Assembly (NCBI GenBank): GCA_028023455.1
Contig: JAQFVV010012394.1
Coordinates: forward strand, 19,238,353 to 19,302,352
Reading direction: 5' to 3'
DNA: 64,000 nucleotides
Source of the DNA: Epiperipatus broadwayi
Lineage: Eukaryota; Onychophora; Udeonychophora; Euonychophora; Peripatidae
In this document: positions 44,454-55,374 of the stretch, in pieces
Position numbering within the stretch: the stretch's first letter is position 1
How the letters are laid out: each line of letters begins with the position of its first letter
The notes under the pieces: model-generated
What the model was told of the DNA's origin: nothing
Databases searched by the model: none
What the model saw: the letters and a program-made list of their open reading frames with translations, nothing else
Translations under genes and position numbers: made by a program

Positions 44454-44508
44454 AGTGACCTTAATCCTTTTTTAGTTATTTTAAAAAGTAGAGGAGATTA
44501 AGATCACT

Positions 44509-44540
44509 CTGATGAAGACTGCAGGACAGTTGAAACTATC
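44509..44540 (+). ncRNA. Hammerhead-like motif in R4, right arm
   Basis: CTGATGA (44509-44515), A, stem II GACTG-CAGGA-CAGTT (one G-T pair), GAAA (44532-44535), CTATC. Core boxes are intact. Stem I is only about 2 bp and the final triplet is ATC. Short stems like these are known for PLE hammerhead motifs, which may need to act as dimers. Confidence 0.45.
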
Positions 44541-44679
44541 AGGAAAATAAAGAAATCATTACATTTTTTTGCATTAAAGTATATGAAGGGAGTGTTATTG
44601 TAAGCAATATATATGAATATATGAAGAAATGCAAAGAATGTAAAAGAAGAAAAATAAGAATATACGGAGTTTCATATCA

Positions 44680-47385
44680 AATAATCGTAAAAAATCTATG
44701 GGAATATTCAAATATATATATATGTGTATATTATTGTTCTATTTACTTATGTGATTATTGAATTTTACATATATTTAGAATTTGATTGATTTCTCTTTAT
44801 AATTAGGCATGTCAATTACTAGATGGTATGCAAGAATAGCTAATTTCATTTTCTGACCATTATATGATAATTATCTTGATTATATATGAATTACCTATAT
44901 GAACAATGTCTTGGGCTTGTTGAAAAATTTTTGAAGTTTTTAAATTCAATTTTAAATGCTACTATTTTTTCTTACGTAACCTTATTTTTGAAACTTTCAA
45001 TCCCCAAAAAATACTTACCTTTTTTTTTGGCAATTTTAATAGCCTATACAATAACTTTCATTCTTTAAGATGTTATTGCAATTTTTACAGTAATCTTTCA
45101 CACAATCAATTTCTCAAATATTTAAAAATAATTATCTGCTAAAAAAATATGTCAACATTTAACTATCACAGTGACAAAAAGAATGTAATAGTTTCATTCA
45201 TTTGATCAAATATAGATTTGTTTTTTATGTTTCTTCACTGGGAATTGATCCAGTAATCCTGTTTTTTAATCTAACACGCTCATCACTAAGCACGAACTTC
45301 TTATCAGTCGTTATTGCCTTCATGTTTTCGCAAGATCTGTACTTATTTCTAGGAGCCTCCTACATTCATAGACATTTAGTTCCAAGTATTTCCATGAATA
45401 TGTGTGTTTATGGCTAATAATATAATTCTGCATACATACATGCATCTAAATTTAAAGATATAGATGTTTAGACATCAACAAAAATAATTAACAAAAAATG
45501 TAAAAAGGTAATGTGATCATGCAATTAAAAAAAAATCAAATGGTTTATTACATGGAAGCTCACAAGAAGTTTGGATATAGGAAGTGACATAACAGAACAG
45601 CAATCCTTGAACTTTGAACTTCATAGTCCATTTTTATCACTGTGCTAACTATTCAGGGATAATCATGCAATTGAATATGAAAAATGAGAAAATGACTGGA
45701 TGAGAGATTTATTCAAGATATTGCCGTACAGATGAATGCACAAGTGAAATTTATGAATTGAAATTTACAAATTTCTAATTTTTTTATTTAATGTTATTTT
45801 TAAACCATAAATTATTGGAATTATATAGACCAGTCTAAGAATATGAGTAGATTATTGTTCCAATGAAAGTTTTCCTAAATATGTCATTGGTCAATCAGAT
45901 GTAATGATTAATTCAATTTTGTTTTGAAAGCAATATCCATTTAACATTCTATAAAAGATAATTGTGCTTCTGTATATTTTTATTTGTTCTGAAATAAAAT
46001 TTTCTATTTCAATAAATATTTTTAAATATATAATACAATATTAACATTTTTAATAACTTATTTTCTAGTTAGTATAAATAGTCTTAAAAATTCATCAACA
46101 CTATATTTTCCTATTCTTTTCCCAATATTCAAATTATTTCTTCATCTCTTTCTAGGATTTTCATATATTTCTTAAGATATGAACTTTTACAAATAACAAC
46201 TATTCATTCTTATCCATTTAACTTTCAAATAATAATTTAATAAGTTTTTGCTTCAAGAAACATAAATAAATTTTTGAAGTAGTCCTTGCATCTCTTTTGA
46301 ATATTTGTTACATTTTTTAACAATTTATAAATAATTGGGATGATTACTTCAAGAGTTAATAAACAACCAGAGCTCCATAAGTGTTAGAGCAGAGCTGCAT
46401 TTTGGGAACCTTGAAGTACAGAATATGCCACACCATATTAGGCAATAACCCAGCATTCCTTGCACATATTCAACTGCTTGTGCTTGATATGCTTTTTTCA
46501 TTTTCTAATAGAGTGAATTATTATGCATGCTAAATTTAAAATTTTTATGTTTTCTGTTCAAACTTTATTGGCTTTCATATGTTTTTTCTTCAAATTGTTT
46601 AAAATTTCCTTACAAAATATTCTCTTTCTACCAGAGCCTGTTTATTTCATTTTTAACAATTTTACAAATTATCTGATTATAGCTAAGTATCCCATTGTAA
46701 AATATGTCTTAAGGTCCTGGTAGAATAGGATCTTAGGCTTACTTTATTTTTACCATATATAGTAGCTATGCATTAGGCTATTAACTCATGATTTTTTGTT
46801 ATTTCAATCACATTACTACAATATTTTTCATTTACTCTTAAATTCACATCTGTTATTTACTCAAGTTGTTTTTATTATTCATTTTCTGAATTAAGATATG
46901 GGAATTTTCTTTAATATTTTTCAACTTTTTTTGTTCATTCTTATTTTCACAACCAGATTATAAAGAAACTTATTACAGAATCTGAATGGGATAACTTTTC
47001 CATCTATGCATATTCTTTCTAAATAGCATGCATTTGAATGTGAAATTATCTCTATTTGGAAATCAAAAATTATGTTACAACAAACTATTGATTAATAATA
47101 AAACTGGCATTGTAAAATCATAAAACTTGAATGAGAATATAAATTCAAAAAAAACCCTGGTAAATCAAAGTATCCTTTGGCTTTTTATTTTTTTCCTGCA
47201 TTACTATAGCATTCTGATCATCCATTATCATATGCAATTCTTATTCTGTCAACAAATTTAATATTCTCAAATGAATTTTCTATCTCATATTATTTATGTT
47301 TAAGACCGCAAATAAATATGACTAATTGCAAAATGTTTTGAATCTACATAATGTGTCCCAGTAAAAGTGATTAGTTCTCTTTCCA
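44680..47385. other. A+T-rich stretch, no gene seen
   Basis: Several open frames (for example 45202-45417 and 46523-46723) have no recognisable motif. A less A+T-rich patch near 46365-46490 might be old coding sequence on the minus strand, but I cannot name it. Confidence 0.4.
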
Positions 47386-47389
47386 AGTT

Positions 47390-47700
47390 GCCTGCAGCTC
47401 CATCTCTGAATTACTATATATGTTACATCACCACAAAAATTTTAAGTTGCTAGCATGTCCGAATTAATAGTTGCAATATGAAATGTGATAGCCAGTTTCG
47501 TACTGACTTGGATTGTCATAAATTCTCTTTCTGCCATTACAAAATCTTGCAAACCATTTGAAAACATTCTTGAGACTTATGTTTTCACTGTCTTACAGTT
47601 TAAATCATTTCAAACATTTCGGTAGTAATTTTTCCTAATTATAATGTACATTGTTCAATCATTGAATAATGTTCAAAATGCGCTCACATTTCATATTATA
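47390..47700 (-). pseudogene. Mariner-type transposase N-terminal fragment
   Basis: Minus strand: after several stops a readable segment, VFKWFARFCNGRKRIYDNPS near 47570-47510, matches the second helix-turn-helix and the following NGR..DDP pattern of mariner-like transposases. The preceding text (MFEMI, TVRQ) fits the part just upstream in the family. The catalytic D,D34D domain and terminal inverted repeats are not found, so only a fragment remains. Confidence 0.5.
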
Positions 47701-48004
47701 ACTCATGATCCAGATATATGATAACCTTAAAGATTTTATGGTGAGTAGTTAAACTATGCCAATACATAACCCATGCATTGATTCAGAAATAGTTCTGTAG
47801 ACAGCTTGAAGAAAGAATCAGTTATCTTTTCACTGGTATACATTTTTAAACCATCTATCTTTTATTCACAAAAGAATTACTAATATTAGTTTTTCTCCAT
47901 CTATTCAATTCCATTATAATTGCTTCATATGAAGATTATAATATATCATTATTCAAATCATTTCAATTTTTCTATGTCATTTTATATTAATTTACATAAT
48001 TTTC

Positions 48005-48575
48005 ATTTTCACAGAGGCAAAACTCTCCATATACAGTAGCACCACCCAGTGCAAGCCAGAGTAATAAATGGATGCAGGAAGGTTTGTACATAAAATTCCT
48101 ATCTAGTGCTAATTCAGCCAATATCCCCAGACTAGTTTTTAGTTTGTAACTTTCATCAGTGAGGCTTTCCTGGATCTAAAAGCACTGCACCTAGATCTTA
48201 GGATCTAATGCAACCCTCCAGCAGCCACCTTTTACTTTTTTAGCTAACTATAAAGCTTTGAGTCCAAAATGAAAAATAAATAATATTTTCAAGCAGTTGT
48301 AAAGATCTAAACTCAGTTTAGCATCCATACTTTTTGATGTCTTTGGTTCTTTAATAACTACAGTCACCATAATCTTATTGGGCAGGATTGGTATTAAACC
48401 ATCAAACATCACATTATCACCATTCTTTACACTTACACAAGCTGTTTTTCACAGAGGCAAAATTCTCCATACAATAGTGCCACTGGAGTGCTATTGTATG
48501 GAGAATTTGGACTCTGAAAAACAGCTTGTGTAAGCATATTGAATGGTGATCATGTGATGTTTGATGGTTTAATAT
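48005..48575 (+). repeat. R1 repeat with terminal hairpin
   Basis: An R1 unit from cagaggcaaaactctcc (48013) to about 48395 is followed by a second R1 start and its inverse. Arms 48396-48480 and 48483-48575 pair (catcaaacatcacattatca, acaagctgtttttcacag, gcaaaattctccatacaata against their complements). The hammerhead-like block is at 48124-48165. Confidence 0.75.
48124..48165 (-). ncRNA. Hammerhead-like motif in R1 (48.1 kb)
   Basis: Minus strand: CTCA, CTGATGA, AAGT-TACAA-ACTA, AAAA in place of GAAA, CTAGTC, TGGGGA. Compared with other R1 copies, stem II changed from GGC/GCC to AGT/ACT, so two base pairs changed on both sides and pairing was kept. The altered GAAA box should abolish cleavage. 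All changes are transitions, so chance is possible. Confidence 0.4.
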
Positions 48576-48579
48576 TTTC

Positions 48580-49411
48580 ATTTTCTATTTGGACAAATGA
48601 TATTTTAACATTTTTACAAAGTAATGGTAAACATCTAGGAGAAAATATAATTGTTGAGCATAAGGAAAGTACATATTGCTGAAAATCATCAGTAAGATTT
48701 ATCTTGAATGTCCAGAGATCTGTGAAGAAAAAAAAAGGGAACAAAATATTAGTCTATGACTGAATGAGTCATAGTCATTATCTAATGTAAATCTCTTCTA
48801 ACAATAACTTATCAAACAATTCCCCATTATTTGAAAATTTTCTCCTTGCTTTTTTGAAAATTAATGTTTGTACATAAAACATTTATAACAAATAGCTAAA
48901 CAATAATTTTGTACTATATTTATGGAAATATCCACCAAAAGCATATGCACATATATTTATTTATTAGCTAAATAAATAAAAATCATTACTATTATAATGC
49001 AAATATTTACATTTTTGTACAGCTTTCCCCCCCTGTTAAGCAGATATTTGACTGCAGGAAGGGGGGGGGGGGTTCAGAATAAATCTTAAACAAAGACCAT
49101 TATGAATATTATGACCAATTTAAATTGTAAATGGGTTACAACTAGGAGATTTTAAATATATAATTTGACTAATAATTTATATGATTTTAACTATTAAATG
49201 AAGAAATTCATTATATCATATATAATAAAAAAAATTAATTAAAAGACTAATTAATAAATATACATGTGCGTGTAATGCAAAATGCATGGGAACTACGACG
49301 TTTGCATATAAATATTTATTTTATCATAATAGGATAAATATAAAACTATGTAAGTTAAAATTCCATAGGAATTATAATTTTCTTTGGTTATTTTATAGGA
49401 TACCACTAATT
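48580..49411. other. A+T-rich stretch, no gene seen
   Basis: Contains C and G homopolymer runs at 49027-49035 and 49061-49072. No gene seen. Confidence 0.5.
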
Positions 49412-49469
49412 ATTCCAATGAAAAGGGATAATTAAAATCAATTCCAATGAAAAGGGATAATTAAAATCA
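49412..49469. repeat. 29-bp perfect tandem duplication
   Basis: Units 49412-49440 and 49441-49469 are identical, starting attccaatgaaaagggataa. It lies in the probable 3' UTR of the ARL16 gene. Confidence 0.85.
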
Positions 49470-49571
49470 CTTCATTATTCACATTCGCCATATAAACATA
49501 CAGAATGAAAAATGCACGTATTAATAAATAAATGGTGACTAATGCATTAGTCATTTCTACAATGGTAGGTT

Positions 49572-50162
49572 CTACATTTTCACATGACTTTCAATCCAAG
49601 TTTTAATCTCGCCTAAATTTTCGCCGGTTTTAATGCTCACTTCTAAAACAGTTACGTTTTGTCGAGCATAGAAAATTATATCATTTAATCTCATTAAGGA
49701 TTTATATTCATCTAGGCCAGATGGATATGTAATATCTACTTTGTTAAAAATCAACAATACTGGTAAATGATGGAGAATTTCAGAAGAAAGAACCGATAAT
49801 AACAAAATACAACTTTCAGAAAACCTTACGGGATCGGAAACGTCAATTATATATACAATTCCACAGGAATCTGAAAAATAATTTTTCCATATAGGTGCCA
49901 TACATCCTCCTACTTCTCGAAGCATAATTTCATACTGATTTTTTGAACCAATTTTAATGACTTGCAGATTAGTCCCAACCGTAGGTATTGTTTTAGGAGT
50001 GCTGCAGTGCTCGCCATCTTCATTACTTTCAAGAGATTCTGTAGTCTTTAATCGTTGTAAAAGTAAGGTTTTCCCCGAAAAAGTTGGTCCTAGAATTAAC
50101 AATACACGTTCTTGGTCACGTTTAGTCCTTGACTTAAAGCATTTACAACACGATTTAAACAT
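49572..50162 (-). CDS. ARL16: ARL16-like small GTPase
   Basis: A complete 196-residue frame, ATG at 50162 to TAG at 49572, matching ADP-ribosylation factor-like protein 16. GTPase motifs in order: P-loop GPTFSGKT (25-32), switch-I-region PTVGTN (60-65), REVGGCMAPIW (82-92) where most ARFs have a DxGG glutamine motif and ARL16 has RELGGC, NKVD (140-143), and a G5-like EVSIKTG (174-180). Length fits the family. ARL16 is linked in the literature to ciliary trafficking from the Golgi and to inhibition of RIG-I in mammals. The N-terminus is Cys-rich (MFKSCCKCFK), possibly acylated, rather than the Gly-2 myristoylation signal of ARFs. There are no introns or stops, and the composition is less A+T-rich than its surroundings, so it looks functional. 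AATAAA occurs downstream on this strand near 49313-49318. A CCAAT box lies about 70 bp upstream. Confidence 0.9.
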   Translation of the reverse strand: MFKSCCKCFKSRTKRDQERVLLILGPTFSGKTLLLQRLKTTESLESNEDGEHCSTPKTIPTVGTNLQVIKIGSKNQYEIMLREVGGCMAPIWKNYFSDSCGIVYIIDVSDPVRFSESCILLLSVLSSEILHHLPVLLIFNKVDITYPSGLDEYKSLMRLNDIIFYARQNVTVLEVSIKTGENLGEIKTWIESHVKM

Positions 50163-50230
50163 CTCCTATGACAACAACACAAAAGCATCATCAAAAGCTA
50201 CTGTTTTCCTTGATTTAAACTGAATGTTTG

Positions 50231-50240
50231 CTGATTGGCT
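50231..50240 (-). promoter_or_regulatory. CCAAT box upstream of ARL16
   Basis: Minus strand AGCCAATCAG, about 70 bp upstream of the ARL16 start codon, matches the NF-Y binding consensus. The position is plausible for a short 5' UTR promoter. Confidence 0.45.
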
Positions 50241-51280
50241 GGAGTTTGATCAATCACAAAAAAGATCTCATTTCAGCAGTTTCCGTTATATTGCTGTTGC
50301 CACACCTATGCTGAGTGCTATGTATCGTTTCTATGGTTTACTTACTAATTAAAGATTTCGGCTTTTTTTTTTTCACCATCAAAGTTTATACGCTTAATCT
50401 GAAATAGTAATTATCTTTAAAAATAAAACTTAAATAATAAGGTAACTTTTGTCTTCTTTTTTTTTGACCTTGAACTTTAAGATAGCGTCTTATGTGATTT
50501 ATCCCCTGATTAAGTTTATTATGCGAGTGTTTGAATCTAAATTTAATTGATAAATAATTAAATTTACTGCGTGTAAGAAAAAAAGAAATATGTATTCAAA
50601 AGAAAATTGGATAAGTTCCCTATTTCAGTTAGTCAAAATATAATTTCCCTCTCTTTTTGGGGAGAGACGAATAAGCGGCCATTTTTTTTCTTATCCCATT
50701 TCAAATACTGAGTAGTCTGCACTTCTAGAAGGCACCTAAAACATAATTACTGCATTTTGATTAAATAAATTTTTGGTTTTAATTTATTAAGAGTATTTCA
50801 TATATTTATTTTAGTTAGTTTTTTTAACAGATTAATTATGAAAATTTTCGCAACGTAATTATAAATTATTAGATTTACACATTTGTTTTTTTTTTTTTTT
50901 CTCAAATTATTTATTTAAGGCTTTAATACATTATTAGACTATTGTGTGTTCGTAAACAACGTGAATTTCATTTTTTTTTAATCTTCCTAATAGCGCGGGG
51001 GGGGTTGAATATTTTAGCTTTCAATACGCTTTGGATTTATAAATTGTTATTTTATTCAATAAGTATTTCGGCGTAAAGTTTTTCAACATCTCGATATAGA
51101 TTCAGATAACCTATATAAAGAATATTTGTCAAAATGCAATAAGTAATTTGAATGCGTGGTGATACATAAAAAAAATTTGAGAGCCCATGTGGCAAAATAA
51201 TTCACTCCAAAACTTAAAACCATTATATGGGAACTATATTAAAGATTACAAATAGGAAGGCAAAGAAATAAATATAAATG
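50241..51280. other. ARL16 upstream region, no further gene seen
   Basis: No gene seen. A motif AAAATGGCCGC on the minus strand (50677-50687) resembles a YY1 site. T and G homopolymer runs lie at 50887-50900 and 50998-51004. Any promoter role is inference. Confidence 0.35.
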
Positions 51281-51289
51281 ATTACTTAA

Positions 51290-51965
51290 ATCATCTACAT
51301 TATGCATATTATGTTTGTTATAGCAAATAATATTTCAGAACTTGAAGATAAGTTACAAGAGCTATCGAATGAAAGCGAAAAAGTAATATTTAAAGATTTA
51401 TTTATTTTATAAAATGAAATTGAAAGTAATTAATTTGAATAAGTTTGTAATTTTAAATACCTTTGTCAGATTATTAATATACTTGGAAACATAATCATGA
51501 AAATAATGTTAAAATTAACTTTGAATGCTTTTGTTATTAATGGAAATATGCTTATGTACTTGAAAAGGAAAGATATTTAAAAATGTGTTTTACCAACACT
51601 AATGGATATGAAATATAAACACTTAATTATAAGGAATGCAAGACCTTTAAACCATAATGTGAAATAAGGAAGGAGCGACGGTGTGAGAATAAAAATAAAA
51701 CGTGTGGGAATGAATTAACGGATAAGTATAATATGGCTAGACATTGATTAGAAAAGATGATAATAAGTGGACAATGGGAACGATTAGAAAATTGTTAATA
51801 GGTGGACAATGGGAGACCAAATAATGCAGAAAAAAAATATTTCGAGAAAAAAATCTGGAGTGATGTGAAGAATAGAAACTATGGATTGGAAAAAATGAAT
51901 TAAACTTAAAGGGATCTTTACCTTTCCATGTATTGATATTAGTTGAAAGTAAAATGAAATTTAGA
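51290..51965 (+). pseudogene. RTE-type LINE fragment, decayed
   Basis: Plus strand, many stops: DYLNHLHYAYYV near 51279-51315 (decayed LSHLRFADDIV RT box), ISELEDKLQELSNES (51331-51375), FKYLCQIINILGNI-like (51455-51495), MLMYLKRKDI-like (51548-51580), TLMDMKYKHL-like, and a C-terminal ..RWTMGD..CRKKIFREKN..-like stretch to about 51960. Same family as the 33.2 kb copy. Confidence 0.65.
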
Positions 51966-53149
51966 TTTGGGCTTTTTGATGTCAACTTTTGTAAATATTG
52001 TTGTACTTATATATATATATATTACAAGTTTTAAAAAACTTTACTTGTAAAACAAGAAAAGTTAGTAGAGAATTCAGATTTCATAAATAAGGTTCATTAA
52101 GTCAAAAATAGCTGTAAACATAAAAGTGATAGAACATCATATAATTATATCACAGAGTGACAGACTATTATCAAATTTATATTTCATTGCCTAATTAAGT
52201 TCTCTGCTACAGGATAAAAATTGTAAAATAAATGACTTGCATAGATAGGAGAAACTTTCTTATAACCTTTGCTTTGTACTTTACAAAATACCATTAATTA
52301 CTAAATTCAGTTATTTATTAATTACAGAAACTAAATATATTTTATGTCCGTCAAGCATCTAATATATTTCATCATCTTACTTACTATATTGTTTCAGCTA
52401 CTTTGATTGTTTTGCAGTTTATGGTAGTCTCCCATTCTTCATGAGCTATTTGTTAGTATGATTATTTTCTTTTACCTTTAAAGCTTGGGAGGAGAGGGAT
52501 TTTGATTTTTCTGTTGTCAAATGCTTGAAATGCTACTATATCTAAATACTCTTAGTCTATTTTACACTTTATTTTTATCATATATTTCAATGAAATGTTT
52601 TATAGTCTTCATCGAATATGATTATTAATTGTTGGTTATTTTAAGTTTGAATGCTCTTCTTTGATGTTTTAACCAAGATAAGCACATTTTAGTTTTAGAC
52701 ATGAAGGTCATTGCTTCAATTTTCTTTTTTTTTTTTTAGAAATTTATTGTGGATATTGGTTTGAAATGTTTTTATACATTTTTGGTAGTATATTGTATAT
52801 TGGGGGGAAGAAATGAAATTCAACTCAACTTAGGCAAAATCTTTTATATATATGTTAGTGTGACTACTGGTAGAATTCTGTTATGATACCATTGATGATT
52901 ATTGAAAGAATTGATATTTTAGATAGCTGATTTATTGGAAAAATTTGGATATTCTTTGCAAGAAGAGGTGTTTTTTATTTAGTTATTTTATTATTTTTAT
53001 TTTGAATATTTACCTTTATTAAAAGACATTATATATACATATTTAAAAGGTTTTGTTGTTTTCCAATCTTTTGTAATTTTTTATATATTACTTTAATAAA
53101 TTATATGTCCTTATATTAAGCTTAATAAGTGGGTGTTAGTAATTGGGTG
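51966..53149. other. A+T-rich stretch, no gene seen
   Basis: A minus-strand patch near 52400-52740 has faint coding character but too many stops to name. Nothing else supportable. Confidence 0.4.
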
Positions 53150-54085
53150 TCGCACTTTGTTGCTTATTAGTCTGTCTTAATTTTATCTTTGCCTTTATCC
53201 ATTGTATATCTTCTTTTCATAACTTATTTATTGCCATATTTTGCATGCTGTAGGTGCTGCTCCTCCCCAGATTTTAATCATTTGTTTTCTTGATAAGTAT
53301 TTTAAGCATTGCACAAAGTATTTTCCCATTCTTTATCAAATTTTTTAATCCAATTATATTTTTTATTATCAAATATTAATGAACATCTTATTTCCCATAT
53401 TGTTCTAATTGTGTGGATAAGAATCATAGTGTTGTGTGAATCAAATCTCTTGACATGTTTGTTAATCATATCTTTTAGATTAATGATTGGGATTTTGAAT
53501 ACTTTTATTCTTATTTATTTAAATGCTCTACATTTTTTGACCAAGTGTGCAAATGTTTCTTCACTTTTCTTGCAGGTTGTACACCCTGGTTCTAGATTCG
53601 TACGTAGTTTTTTATGTAAAAGTGTTGTCATGGGATATATCCCATTCATCAATTTATAGATGGTTTTCATGTATTTTTGGGGTGTATAGATTGACTGAAA
53701 ATTTCTTAGAACTCTACTTACGGATATGTTTAGCCGTGATTTTTCCTGATACTTGTTACTTTTTTTAAGGATACTGTATTTTAGCCCTTCTAAATTAGGC
53801 ATATTTAGCTCATCTTGTAAGTCCTTATATGCTATAAGTAAGTCTACCATAAAGGATCTTTTTATACAATTTTATGTCGCATTCTGGTGGATTGAAAGTT
53901 TTACTCTTTATTACATTTATTACAAGTTTTTGCTTTAATAAATGACACATATTTTCTTAGATCTATTATGTTGAGCCCTCCTTTATTAATTGATAATTGT
54001 AACAGTGCCATTGATATTATTTTGGTTATCCTTCTCCAAATGTAGTTTTTTTGCTATTCTGTTTATTTCGTTTACTGTATTGTCA
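53150..54085 (-). pseudogene. Second LINE (L1/Tx1-like) 3' fragment
   Basis: Minus strand: YIWRRITKIISMALLQLSIN then KGGLNIIDLRKYVSFIKAKT near 54050-53930, the hallmark region after the RT thumb in L1/Tx1-type LINEs. Then comes an open piece (53850-53515) with YMKTIYKLMNGIYPMTTLLH and a zinc-binding GCTTCKKSEETFAHLVKKC at its end. Text after that (IWGG.. near 53260) fits the extreme C-terminus. 5' truncated, with frame breaks. It differs in sequence from the 6-12.7 kb LINE. Confidence 0.65.
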
Positions 54086-55025
54086 TATTCTAAAGAATAT
54101 TTATAAAAATGCAACAGCAACAATTATAGGAAGATTAACATTAAGAAGAGTGTAAGACAGGTAATTCTATATCTCTTAAAACTTCTTACAACAGTGCTGC
54201 AAGAAATATTTTATGGTTAAAATGGGAAGTTAAATGAATAAAAATAAATGGATATTATTTAAGTCATTTAGATTTTGCAAATGGTGTAGTTGTTTTTGCA
54301 AATAATGCTTCAGAGCTTCAGGAAATGTTGCAAGAATTATCAAATAAAAGTATGACTAAAAGTAAACATTAAAAAAATTTCAAGTGTTCAACGGATTTTC
54401 TCAAAGGGTGAAAATAAAGATTGATAATGATGAGTTAGAAAGAGTTAACAAATTACAAATATCTTAGTCAGATTGTTACTACAGATGGAAGCATAATGGA
54501 TGAAATTAATTGTAGTATTAAACTTAGTTGGAGTACTTTTAATAGAAATAATATTAAAAGGAAATATGCCTATGTGTTTGAAAAGGAAAGTTTTTAATAA
54601 GTGTGTTTTACCAGTTTTTAGTTATGGATCTGAGACTTGAACTCTTAACAGGAGCAACATAGAGTTAAGACCACTCAAAAAAAATATGGAGAGATGCATG
54701 TTAGGAGTAACAAGAAGAGCTCAAAAGTGAAATACATGCGTAAGAGAACAAACCTGTTATTTGACATCGTTGAAAAAATTAAGAGACAAGTGGTGTTGGG
54801 CTAGACGTATTGCTAGAAGAGATGATAATAGATGGACAATTGAAATCTTAAACTGGATTCCAAGTGATTGTAAAAGACCCAGAAAGAGACTACGAGATTG
54901 ATGAATGACATAAGGAAGGGTGCAGGGTGATGTGGAGAAGAAAATCTAGAGATATGAGAAGATGGATTGAACTTGGAGAGACCTTCATCCTGCAGTGGAT
55001 TGATTATGGTTGATGATGAATGATG
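54086..55025 (+). pseudogene. RTE-type LINE 3' half, decayed
   Basis: Plus strand: NIYKNATATI, RRV.QGNSISLKLLTTVLQE, YLSHLDFANGVVVFANNASE (decayed FADD box), LQEMLQELSNKS, then KIDNDELERV..YKYLSQIVTTDGSIMDEI (54417-54520), VLPVFSYGSET, ERCMLGVTRRAQK, WTIEILNWIPSDCKRPRKRL and GETFILQWIDYG to about 55010, ending in a TGATGA-rich tail. Starts inside the RT domain. Frameshifts and stops throughout. Confidence 0.75.
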
Positions 55026-55374
55026 AAGATAGATGCCTGTACATTTTTTTGAATTGTGGCTCATTACTATTCATCCTGCTTTCTATATTGCTACTCTTGT
55101 ATCTTCAACTATTTCTGTGATCTTTTTTCTTGTTTTAATTGTTCATTTTATTGGCTATCACTATATCTCATGAATTTTTCATTATTTGCTTATCAATACA
55201 ATGTACTGATTATTCTTCTAATAAGATACTTTTTGCATTCAGTCCTCATAATATAATTAAATTTTTATGTATTTGTAATTATGTTGTAATAATTATAGCT
55301 TTACTATCAAATTTAAAATTCCATCAATAATCCTACTAAAAACTTATAATTTTCCCCTATTTATATCATTATTT

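Larger units (their letters stand above)
44352..44659 (+). mobile_element. R4 foldback insertion with 18-bp target duplication
   Basis: Flanked by 18-bp direct repeats differing at one base: atatatggagtttcatat (44334-44351) and atatacggagtttcatat (44660-44677). The arms pair over about 110 bp each: attgcttacaataactccct, ctttaatgca, tttattttcctgacagtttc, gactgtcctgcagtc on the left, and their complements on the right. Each arm contains a hammerhead-like block on opposite strands, so the whole insert is a hairpin with two such blocks facing each other. Confidence 0.8.

Noticed and set aside
45202-45417. 71-codon plus-strand frame as a gene
   Set aside because: No recognisable domain, composition like its flanks and no supporting context.
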